Origin: Clostridia bacterium
GTDB lineage: Bacteria > Bacillota_A > Clostridia > Christensenellales > Borkfalkiaceae
Length of the DNA stretch: 21,156 nt
Assembly: GCA_003979335.1 (NCBI GenBank)
Contig: RYWC01000005.1
Location: forward strand, 1 to 21,156
Direction of reading: 5' to 3'
In this document: piece by piece, positions 15,058 through 21,156 of the stretch
How positions within the stretch are numbered: position 1 is the first letter of the stretch
Layout of the letters: each line of letters begins with the position of its first letter
Notes under the pieces: model-generated
Told to the model about the DNA's origin: nothing
The model's database searches: none
Seen by the model: the letters and a program-made list of their open reading frames with translations, nothing else
Position numbers and translations under genes: made by a program

Positions 15058-15677
15058 AATATTTACAGTTAAACTTTGATAAGAAAAATCTGCCCGGCTA
15101 CATATTCAAATTCAACGTTGTGTTTACTGCGTTTATAATCGGCTGGTTTGTCGTTTGTGTTCCTTTGTGCGTCGCTATCGGTTGTGTCTATGACGAAAGC
15201 CCTGTTACATACGGCGTAATGATAGGCGCATTTTCTTTATTTTTTATAGGGCTTGCCGTCTTTTTGATTGTTTGGCAAAAACTTAGAAAAAAACTGCAAA
15301 TGCAGAGATTTGAAGAAATTACACGGAATTTTTCCGATATGCCGCTGGAACAGGCGGAAGAAATTCTAAAAGCCGAGGCTGTTATTAAGGATGGCGGATT
15401 CGTCTGCGGCGACGATGCGTTTGGAACGGTCTGCGTTCCGTTTGATAAGACAGCCGTTTATATGGACGCCGGTTCGGGTGGGACGCAAGCGTTTTTGGGA
15501 ATAGCGGCGATAAATCCGGAAAGTAAAGAACTGATTGCGTTTTACACAATGAACAACGCGCTGTTTAACTTTATAATGAAGAAAAATATAGAACTTATTA
15601 ACGGCGAAATGTTCAGGCTTTTTGAAAAAGACAAGAAAGAATTTATAGAACTGTTATTTAAGAGAAAACTTAAATAA
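15054..15677 (+). CDS. small membrane protein of unknown function
   Basis: Unrecognised 207-aa protein. Two membrane segments are evident at about 21-44 (NVVFTAFIIGWFVVCVPLCV) and 53-75, with a basic KLRKK loop right after, so the remaining two-thirds are predicted cytosolic. That part includes FEEITRNFSDMPLEQAEEIL (86-105), a strand-rich middle and a charged C-terminus (EKDKKEF...KRKLK). The start ATG overlaps the trmFO stop as ATGA, without a strong binding site. Codon use looks like that of its neighbours. In many Bacillota this slot between trmFO and hslV is filled by xerC; no recombinase residues (R...HxxR...Y) are present, so it is not a XerC remnant. hslV follows 24 bp later. Confidence 0.85.
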   Translation: MKYLQLNFDKKNLPGYIFKFNVVFTAFIIGWFVVCVPLCVAIGCVYDESPVTYGVMIGAFSLFFIGLAVFLIVWQKLRKKLQMQRFEEITRNFSDMPLEQAEEILKAEAVIKDGGFVCGDDAFGTVCVPFDKTAVYMDAGSGGTQAFLGIAAINPESKELIAFYTMNNALFNFIMKKNIELINGEMFRLFEKDKKEFIELLFKRKLK

Positions 15678-15701
15678 GCAGAAAGTTAAAGGAGAATAGT
15701 T

Positions 15702-16238
15702 ATGACTGAATTTCATGCAACTACAATCTGCGCTGTAAAAAGAAAGGGTGAAACGGCTATTGCGGGGGACGGACAGGTCACCATGGGCGAAAGCGTAATT
15801 TTTAAAAATTCTGCGCAGAAAGTCAGAAGGATATACGGCGGAAAAGTTATTCTGGGTTTTGCCGGTTCGGTTTCCGACGCCTTTTCGCTGAGCGAAAAGT
15901 TTGAGGGTATGCTGAACAAGTTCTCCGGCAACCTTATGCGTTCCGCTGTCGAGCTTGCCGAACTTTGGAGAAGCGACAAAGCGGTGAGAAAGCTTGAAGC
16001 GCTTATGATTGTAGCCGATAAAGAGACCTTGCTTATCGTTTCCGGTACGGGCGAAGTGATAGAACCCGACGACGGTATAGCGGCTATCGGCAGCGGCGGA
16101 AACTACGCTTTGGCGGCTGCAAGGGCGCTTTATCAGAATACCGAATACACTGCGGCTGAAATTGCGAAAAAATCGCTTAAAATAGCAAGCGAAATATGCG
16201 TTTTCACCAACGACAATATAAAGTGCGAAACAATTTAA
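15702..16238 (+). CDS. hslV: ATP-dependent protease proteolytic subunit HslV (ClpQ/CodW)
   Basis: Proteasome-like peptidase subunit that works with the HslU ATPase in the cytosol. GDGQVTMG (23-30), [10 protein letters not shown] (49-58), [15 protein letters not shown] and [20 protein letters not shown] are all diagnostic of the 178-aa family member. The N-terminus [12 protein letters not shown] parallels Bacillus CodW (MSSFHATTI), which is reported to act through the N-terminal serine exposed by Met removal; here that residue is Thr2, while the classical HslV Thr1 aligns with Thr7. AAAGGAG (15688-15694) precedes the ATG. A 94-bp structured gap separates it from hslU. Confidence 0.96.
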   Translation: MTEFHATTICAVKRKGETAIAGDGQVTMGESVIFKNSAQKVRRIYGGKVILGFAGSVSDAFSLSEKFEGMLNKFSGNLMRSAVELAELWRSDKAVRKLEALMIVADKETLLIVSGTGEVIEPDDGIAAIGSGGNYALAAARALYQNTEYTAAEIAKKSLKIASEICVFTNDNIKCETI

Positions 16239-16243
16239 GAAAT

Positions 16244-16309
16244 TGCGCGCGGACGGAAGTCATTTAAGCGCGCACACTGAAAAAATTAAATGCGTGCAAA
16301 ACTGCGCGC
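16244..16309 (+). repeat. competing GC-rich hairpins between hslV and hslU
   Basis: TGCGCGC at 16244-16250 and again at 16303-16309 are both perfectly complementary to GCGCGCA at 16268-16274, so only one can pair at a time. A third option is GCGTGC (16292-16297) with GCGCGC (16304-16309) around AAAACT. No T-run follows, so this is not a simple terminator. The hslU binding site is 12 nt downstream. Confidence 0.5.
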
Positions 16310-16332
16310 GGCGGCTTGATAAGGAGTTTTTT

Positions 16333-17643
16333 ATGGATTTGACACCCAAACAGATTGTACACGAACTGAATAAATACATTATTGGACAGGACGAGGCGAA
16401 AAAGGCGGTTGCAATAGCTTTGAGGAACCGTTACCGCCGCAGTCAGCTTTCACCTGCCTTGCAGGACGAAATAACGCCTAAAAACATTATTATGAAAGGC
16501 CCCACGGGCGTGGGCAAGACGGAAATTGCAAGGCGGCTTGCTAAACTTGTCAAAGCGCCTTTTATAAAGGTGGAGGCTACCAAGTATACGGAGGTCGGTT
16601 ACGTCGGCAGGGATGTCGAATCAATGGTGCGCGACCTTGCCGAATGTGCGATAAGGCTTGTAAAAGAGGAAAAAACGCAGGAAGTCAGCTATAAAGCTTC
16701 CGCCGTAGCCGAAAGGCGTATTGCGAAAGTTCTTTCTGAAATGAAAAAGGACGAACGCGGCGAAACGGCGAAAGCAGTGTTCGAGGATAAGCTTGTTGAA
16801 GAAATTCATGCAGGCAAATACGACAATACGCTTATAGAAATAGAAGTTGACGACGTGCCCAAGCCCTTAGAACTGTCGCCGGGAAGCGGCGCTGCGATAG
16901 ATTTGGGCTCAATTTTCAGCGGAATGGGTATGCACAAGAAAAAGAAGCGTAAAATTTCCGTTAAAGAGGCAAAAAATCTTATTATCGCCGAAGAAGCCGA
17001 TAAGCTTATCGACAACGATGCGGCGAATGCGGAGGCTATACGCCGCGCCGAAAACGACGGAATTATTTTCATTGACGAAATAGACAAGATTGCCGGAAAG
17101 GGTAATCAGGGGGCGGACGTCTCGCGCGAGGGCGTGCAAAGAGATATTCTGCCCATAGTAGAGGGCTGTACGGTAATGACCAAGTACGGTCCCATAAAAA
17201 CCGATTATATTCTGTTTATTGCGGCAGGCGCTTTCCATGTTTCAAAGGTTGAGGATTTAATACCCGAGCTTCAGGGCAGATTCCCCATACAGGTTGACTT
17301 AAAGAGCCTGACAAAGGAAGATTTCGTAAATATTTTAACTCAGCCTCAAAACGCCATTACCGCGCAGTACGCCGCGCTTTTGGCTGTGGACAACATTGAT
17401 TTGCGTTTTACAAAGGACGCGATAGAAAAGATTGCCGAAGTCTCCGAAGATATTAACACCACTTCCGAAGATATAGGGGCAAGGCGTCTGCACACCGTAA
17501 TGGAAAGACTTTTGGAGGATATATCATTCAATGCAGGTGGGAACGATTACCCTGTGATACCTGTAGAGGTAAACGCGAAGTATGTTGAAGAACACCTTGA
17601 AAACGTGACAAAAAACCGTGATTTAAAGAAGTACGTTTTATAG
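16333..17643 (+). CDS. hslU: ATP-dependent protease ATPase subunit HslU (ClpY/CodX)
   Basis: AAA+ unfoldase that feeds substrates into HslV. The start at 16333 gives MDLTPKQIVHELNKYIIGQD, the exact family N-terminus, with AAGGAG (16321-16326) six bases upstream; the longer in-frame GTG start at 16243 adds a non-homologous 30-residue leader and is rejected. Motifs: GPTGVGKT (56-63), YTEVGYVGRDVESMVRDL (85-102), Walker B IIFIDEID (244-251), and GARRLHTVMERLLEDISF near the end. The I-domain (about 105-240) includes a lysine-rich HKKKKRK. The C-terminal DLKKYVL matches the tail that inserts into HslV pockets. Length 437 aa is normal. CodY, next in Bacillus, is absent here. Confidence 0.97.
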   Translation: MDLTPKQIVHELNKYIIGQDEAKKAVAIALRNRYRRSQLSPALQDEITPKNIIMKGPTGVGKTEIARRLAKLVKAPFIKVEATKYTEVGYVGRDVESMVRDLAECAIRLVKEEKTQEVSYKASAVAERRIAKVLSEMKKDERGETAKAVFEDKLVEEIHAGKYDNTLIEIEVDDVPKPLELSPGSGAAIDLGSIFSGMGMHKKKKRKISVKEAKNLIIAEEADKLIDNDAANAEAIRRAENDGIIFIDEIDKIAGKGNQGADVSREGVQRDILPIVEGCTVMTKYGPIKTDYILFIAAGAFHVSKVEDLIPELQGRFPIQVDLKSLTKEDFVNILTQPQNAITAQYAALLAVDNIDLRFTKDAIEKIAEVSEDINTTSEDIGARRLHTVMERLLEDISFNAGGNDYPVIPVEVNAKYVEEHLENVTKNRDLKKYVL

Positions 17644-17683
17644 TTAAATAGCGTTATTTCAAGCATATATCGGGGGTAAATGT

Positions 17684-18955
17684 ATGATTTACATTTTTAT
17701 TGCAATCGGCGCGGTGATGATTTTGAGCGTCATAATCAGCCTTGTTAAAATAGTGAAAGGCAAAGGCGGAACAGGCGCGCAATCGGATTCCGGCGATAAA
17801 GAAACCAAAAAACTTTGCGCCATGCTCGACGGCGAACAACTTTTTTCCCTTGCAAAAGACCTTGAAGACGACGAGGGCGAAGTAAAAGATTTCAGATTGT
17901 GGGCCGAGTTTATGCGCACGGCGGCGGAAAAAGGTTATGCGCCTGCTATGAGGGAATACGGCAAAGATTGCAAGTGCGGAAATAACGACGAGGCGTTGCT
18001 TTGGCTTGAACGCGCTGCCGAAGCCGGCGACATAAAGGCTGGGTTGGAGCTTGCCGAATGCTATAAGTACGGCGTGAAATACGGTAAGCCTGTAATTGAA
18101 GCAGATAAGGAACTTGCAAAGAAATGGTACCTTAGTTTGGCGGAAACGGGCGATGCGGCGGCGCAAAACGAATATGCCGAATACCTTAAATATTATGAAG
18201 ACAATGATGAAGAAGCCGAGCTTTGGTACAAAAAAGCTGCTAAACAGGGCAATGCTGAAGCTTTGAACGCGCTTGCCGATATGTATTATTTCGGTGACGA
18301 TGACCAAGATGATAAAGCTTTGGAAATTTATTTTAAAGCGGCGCAGGCCGGTTCGACCGATGCGGAATTGTCTTTGGGAAATTATTACCGCAACGCGGAT
18401 GAACCAGATTACGAAAAGGCTTTGGAATGGTATAAAAAAGCGGTAGAACACGGTGAAAGCATTGCTGCGTGCGATATCGGAGAAATGTATTTACAAGGCG
18501 AAGGCGTTTTAAAAGATGCCGTTGCCGCGGTCGATTGGTTTAAGAAAGCGGTGGATATGGGCTCAGTCCACGCAATGTATTTGCTCGGCAAATGCTATTT
18601 TGATGGCGTAGGGATTGAAAAAGACGTTGAAAAAGCCGTAAAGCTTTACGAAGAAGCCGAAAAGTATGACAGCGACGCCCAATATGCCCTTGGAATATGC
18701 TATCTGCAAGGCGAAGGCGTTAAAAAAGACGTCAAAATCGGCGTGGGCTATTTGGAAAAATCCGTAAACGACAGGTACGCGGATACCAGAGGCGAAGCGC
18801 TTTATAAGCTGGGTGAAATTTATTATAAGGGCGAGTTGGTTAAAAAGGACGAACAGAAAGCTAACAGTTATTGGCGTGATGCCGCAGAAGAAGGCTATGA
18901 CGACGCGATTGACTGTTTGAGAATATATTTCGGAGAAACCGTCGATAACGACTAA
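17684..18955 (+). CDS. membrane-anchored Sel1-repeat (TPR-like) protein
   Basis: 423-aa protein with an N-terminal hydrophobic anchor (about 1-24) followed by a basic KIVKGKGG turn, so it is probably a single-pass protein or uncleaved signal. The rest is about nine to ten Sel1-type helical repeats, best seen from residue 80: for example AEAGDIKAGLELAECYKYG, AAKQGNAEALNALADMYYFG, AVDMGSVHAMYLLGKCYFDG and SDAQYALGICYLQGEGVKKD. Such solenoids bind partner proteins; none can be named here. GGGGG (17672-17676) is seven bases before the ATG. It lies 40 bp after hslU and 15 bp before hisS on the same strand, so it is probably co-transcribed, though it is not a usual member of either cluster. Confidence 0.88.
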   Translation: MIYIFIAIGAVMILSVIISLVKIVKGKGGTGAQSDSGDKETKKLCAMLDGEQLFSLAKDLEDDEGEVKDFRLWAEFMRTAAEKGYAPAMREYGKDCKCGNNDEALLWLERAAEAGDIKAGLELAECYKYGVKYGKPVIEADKELAKKWYLSLAETGDAAAQNEYAEYLKYYEDNDEEAELWYKKAAKQGNAEALNALADMYYFGDDDQDDKALEIYFKAAQAGSTDAELSLGNYYRNADEPDYEKALEWYKKAVEHGESIAACDIGEMYLQGEGVLKDAVAAVDWFKKAVDMGSVHAMYLLGKCYFDGVGIEKDVEKAVKLYEEAEKYDSDAQYALGICYLQGEGVKKDVKIGVGYLEKSVNDRYADTRGEALYKLGEIYYKGELVKKDEQKANSYWRDAAEEGYDDAIDCLRIYFGETVDND

Positions 18956-18970
18956 GACTGAGAGGAGAAA

Positions 18971-20230
18971 ATGATTAATATTCCCAAAGGGACTAAGGAC
19001 GTTCTGCCCGAACAGTCCTATAAATGGCAACATATTGAAAATACGGCAAGGGAAGTAGCAAGGGTGTTCGGCTATAAAGAAGTCCGTACCCCCGTGTTCG
19101 AGTATACCGAGCTTTTCCGCAGAGGTGTCGGCGAAACCACCGATGTGGTCAATAAGGAGATGTATACTTTCGAGGATAAAGGCGGACGCTCGGTTACGTT
19201 AAAGCCCGAAGGCACGGCAGGCGTTGCCAGAATGTTTATAGAGAACGGTTTGGCAAACTCTCCGTTGCCAGTAAAAACTTATTATATAACTCCTGCTTTC
19301 CGCTATGAAAGGCCGCAGGCTGGAAGACTCAGGGAATTTCATCAATTCGGTATAGAAGTGTTCGGGTCTCCGTCTCCGGAAACGGACGCGGAAGTGATTT
19401 TTGCGGCTTCAGCTTTTTTGAATAAGCTTAAAATTAAAGGCGTAAAACTTGAAATTAATTCGATTGGGTGCCCTATATGCCGCAATGAATACAATAAAGC
19501 GCTAAAAAAACACTTTAAACCGCACCTTGAAAATATGTGCGCAAACTGCCGTTCGCGTTTTGATAAAAATCCGCTCAGAATGCTCGACTGTAAAGAGGAA
19601 AATTGTAAGAAAATAGCTGAAACCGCACCTAAAATTACAGATTATCTGTGTGAAGATTGTAAAAATCACTTTGAAAAGGTACGCGCTCTGCTTGACGGAC
19701 AAAACGTTGAATATAGCGTTAATTCAAACATAGTACGGGGTTTAGACTATTATACAAGGACTGTTTTCGAATTTGTTTCCACGCAGATAGGCGCGCAAGG
19801 CGCCGTTTGCGGCGGCGGAAGATACGACGGGCTTATAGAAGAGCTGGGCGGCGCAAGCCTTCCTGCAATGGGGTTTGCCGCAGGTATAGAGCGCTTGTTG
19901 CTTTTAATGGAAAATACGGGCGTGCCTTTCCCTGAAAATGAAAAGCCTGTTATTTATCTTGCAGGTATGGACGGCGAAAGCCGCGCGTTTGCTTTTAAAA
20001 CAGCGTCTGATTTAAGGATGAAAGGCGTGTATGCCGAAGTTGACCATATGGGCAGAAGCGTAAAGGCACAGTTGAAATATGCGGATAAAACAGGTGCAAA
20101 ATTTGTTGCCGTAATTGGTGGAACGGAACTTGAAACGGGAGTTTTGACAGTTAAAAAAATGGCTGACGGCACGCAGTTGCCGATTAAATGCGAAGAACTT
20201 TACACATACTTAACAATGGAGGAAAAATAA
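18971..20230 (+). CDS. hisS: histidyl-tRNA synthetase
   Basis: Class II synthetase charging tRNA-His in the cytosol. The 419-residue protein has motif 2 FRYERPQAGRLREFHQFGIE (110-129), the histidine signatures RGLDYYTRTVFE (256-267) and GGGRYDGL (281-288), and motif 3 GFAAGIERL (301-309). An insertion domain with four cysteine-rich spots (C190, C193, C207, C212, C227, C230) looks like a zinc-binding region, as in many Bacillota enzymes. The C-terminal anticodon-binding domain starts near 325. AGAGGAG (18961-18967) precedes the ATG. aspS, the common partner in Bacillota, is not adjacent; thioredoxin follows directly. Confidence 0.97.
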   Translation: MINIPKGTKDVLPEQSYKWQHIENTAREVARVFGYKEVRTPVFEYTELFRRGVGETTDVVNKEMYTFEDKGGRSVTLKPEGTAGVARMFIENGLANSPLPVKTYYITPAFRYERPQAGRLREFHQFGIEVFGSPSPETDAEVIFAASAFLNKLKIKGVKLEINSIGCPICRNEYNKALKKHFKPHLENMCANCRSRFDKNPLRMLDCKEENCKKIAETAPKITDYLCEDCKNHFEKVRALLDGQNVEYSVNSNIVRGLDYYTRTVFEFVSTQIGAQGAVCGGGRYDGLIEELGGASLPAMGFAAGIERLLLLMENTGVPFPENEKPVIYLAGMDGESRAFAFKTASDLRMKGVYAEVDHMGRSVKAQLKYADKTGAKFVAVIGGTELETGVLTVKKMADGTQLPIKCEELYTYLTMEEK

Positions 20231-20545
20231 ATGGAAAAGGTAAACATCGAACGTTTTGACGAACTTTTGAAAGGGAACAAGCCCGTTGTATGCGATTTTT
20301 ATACAACCTGGTGCGGACCTTGTAAACTTCTTACCCCTATAATGGAAGAAGCGGCGGAAAAGTACTCGGACAAGGCTGTTTTTGTCAAAGTGGATATAGA
20401 TTTGAACATTGACCTTGCGGTGCGCTATAACGTTACGTCTATTCCGCTTATAGGCGTATTCAAGGACGGCAAGATTTGCGACAAATCCTTAGGCTATATG
20501 GCAAAGCCCGACGTAGAGGCTTTCCTTAAAAAGAACTTGGGCTGA
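20231..20545 (+). CDS. trxA: thioredoxin
   Basis: Small dithiol redox protein, cytosolic, that reduces protein disulfides. At 104 residues it has the active site WCGPC (27-31) and the cis-proline in SIPLIGVFKDG (P72). The residue after the cis-proline is Leu, not the usual Thr. GGAGG (20218-20222) lies inside the end of hisS and the ATG follows the hisS stop immediately, so the two are translationally coupled. A thioredoxin beside hisS is not a standard arrangement that I recognise. No thioredoxin reductase is in the window. A terminator follows. Confidence 0.95.
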   Translation: MEKVNIERFDELLKGNKPVVCDFYTTWCGPCKLLTPIMEEAAEKYSDKAVFVKVDIDLNIDLAVRYNVTSIPLIGVFKDGKICDKSLGYMAKPDVEAFLKKNLG

Positions 20546-20610
20546 TTTAAGCTGAAATTTTAAGAACATAAAAGAACGGCTTATTTAAGGTTGTATTAAA
20601 TAGGGGTTAG

Positions 20611-20642
20611 AGCAAGGATGAAAATCAGTCCTTGCTTTTTTT
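20611..20642 (+). terminator. intrinsic terminator after trxA
   Basis: AGCAAGGA (20611-20618) and TCCTTGCT (20629-20636) form a perfect 8-bp stem with a 10-base loop, followed by TTTTTT. It closes the hisS-trxA unit and probably the Sel1 gene before it. Confidence 0.92.
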
Positions 20643-20651
20643 GTATGGTTA

Positions 20652-20679
20652 TACTGTAATGTAACTACTATAAACAGTA
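20652..20679 (+). promoter_or_regulatory. candidate operator: palindrome around a -10-like box
   Basis: TACTGT (20652-20657) and ACAGTA (20674-20679) are perfect inverted copies 16 bp apart, flanking TATAAA (20669-20674), a possible -10. TTGTAT (20641-20646) is the only -35-like sequence but is 22 bp from it. The binding site GGAGAG (20687-20692) and the ATG follow at once. This suggests a repressed promoter, not proven. Confidence 0.4.
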
Positions 20680-20697
20680 ATTTAGCGGAGAGAATTT

Positions 20698-20961
20698 ATG
20701 GATAAGTCAACAGATAAAGATTGGCGGCTTGACCCATACGACAGATTTTTAAATGGGGAAACTTTTTGTTTAAAAAAATTCACATCATCTGCGACAAATG
20801 ACCACGAGCATTGCTATTTCTGTTGGCAGAAAATTACGGACTTACCGATAGAGAATAGCGATGACGAAGGATATTTTACTATCAGTTCGGAAACAGCACA
20901 GGGAATTTGGATATGTAAAGAATGTTTAATGATTTTGAAAAACAGTTTAATTTTAAATTAA
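20698..20961 (+). CDS. small Cys/His-rich protein of unknown function, putative zinc-binding
   Basis: 87-aa protein with DHEHCYFCWQKI (35-46) and WICKECL (71-77): two CxxC pairs (C39, C42 and C73, C76) plus H36 and H38, a likely zinc knuckle. From memory it resembles short clostridial and Bacteroidales proteins with 'DHEHCxFCW ... EGY...WICxxCF', whose role is unknown to me. GGAGAG (20687-20692) precedes the ATG by five bases. The gene is more AT-rich than its neighbours, stands alone between terminators and has its own palindromic promoter region, which looks like an accessory insertion. No membrane segment or signal peptide is visible. Confidence 0.82.
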   Translation: MDKSTDKDWRLDPYDRFLNGETFCLKKFTSSATNDHEHCYFCWQKITDLPIENSDDEGYFTISSETAQGIWICKECLMILKNSLILN

Positions 20962-21000
20962 AGTAAATTTCAATTTATCTTTATAATCTTTTATAAAAGT

Positions 21001-21045
21001 ATAGCGCACTATAATTCGCAAGCGAAGATAGTGCGCTATTTCTTT
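21001..21045 (+). terminator. long perfect hairpin, probable terminator
   Basis: ATAGCGCACTAT (21001-21012) and ATAGTGCGCTAT (21028-21039) form a perfect 12-bp stem. The loop itself contains TTCG/CGAA (21015-21018 with 21023-21026), giving a near-continuous cruciform-like structure. TTCTTT follows. It most likely terminates the 87-aa gene, although the T-run is interrupted. From 20962 to 21156 no gene is seen. Confidence 0.7.
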
Positions 21046-21113
21046 GACCACAAGGAAATCCCTATAACAGATACCCTTAAAGCCGTTCTTTTTTATTATT
21101 TTTTCTCAAACCG

Positions 21114-21142
21114 TTGTTTTATAATAAGAAATGTGATAGAAT
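21114..21142 (+). promoter_or_regulatory. candidate promoter reading out of the window
   Basis: TTGTTT (21114-21119), a 17-bp spacer and TAGAAT (21137-21142), with TGTG just upstream of the -10, make a plausible sigma-A promoter. The predicted start lies within the last ten bases, so its gene is beyond the window. Confidence 0.5.
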
Positions 21143-21156
21143 ATATTTATTGAATG

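Noticed and set aside
16243..16332. N-terminal extension of HslU from GTG 16243
   Set aside because: The 30 extra residues do not match the family, and a strong AAGGAG sits just before ATG 16333.
17654..18451. Minus-strand open frame of 265 codons over the Sel1 gene
   Set aside because: It is opposite a well-supported repeat protein; repeated codons keep the reverse frame open. No promoter or binding site was seen.

Overview
The window is a chromosomal stretch of mostly housekeeping genes. It probably comes from an uncultured Bacillota, most likely Clostridia. The evidence is the gene order (ylxM-ffh-rpsP-khpA-rimM-trmD-rbgA-rnhB-yraN, then comM-dprA-topA-trmFO-hslV-hslU), strong AGGAG-type ribosome binding sites, UUG initiation of trmD, a flavin/folate-type TrmFO, and a CodW-like HslV N-terminus. 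The genus cannot be named from the sequence. All but one gene lie on the + strand. I see no rRNA, tRNA, CRISPR array, transposase or prophage.

Layout. (1) 1-1523: a CPA2-type cation:proton antiporter, possibly with a disrupted 5' end, closed by a strong intrinsic terminator. (2) 1526-1957: a 76-aa minus-strand gene of unknown function with a near-consensus promoter, transcribed divergently from the next block. (3) 1958-4600: SRP and ribosome block with ylxM, ffh, rpsP and khpA, ending in an intrinsic terminator. (4) 4601-8218: a tightly overlapping run rimM-trmD-rbgA-rnhB-yraN plus an orotate-PRTase-like gene with a degenerate PRPP motif. (5) 8219-8787: a 190-nt structured leader, rplS and a terminator. 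(6) 8813-17643: comM, dprA, topA, trmFO, a small membrane protein where xerC often sits, hslV and hslU. (7) 17684-20545: a membrane-anchored Sel1-repeat protein, hisS and trxA, then a terminator. (8) 20546-21156: a more AT-rich end with a small Cys/His protein preceded by a palindrome, a long terminator-like hairpin, and an outward-facing promoter.

How the genes work together: Ffh and YlxM serve co-translational targeting. S16, L19, RimM, RbgA and KhpA serve ribosome parts, assembly or RNA binding. TrmD and TrmFO modify tRNA, and HisRS charges it. RNase HII, TopA, DprA and ComM-like act on DNA. HslVU is a protease and thioredoxin handles redox.

No intergenic gap exceeds 300 bp; the main gaps are described. 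I did not find a convincing new multi-gene system. The most notable items are the PRTase-like orphan, the membrane protein in the xerC slot, a probable near-leaderless ylxM transcript, competing hairpins between hslV and hslU, and the palindrome ahead of the last gene.
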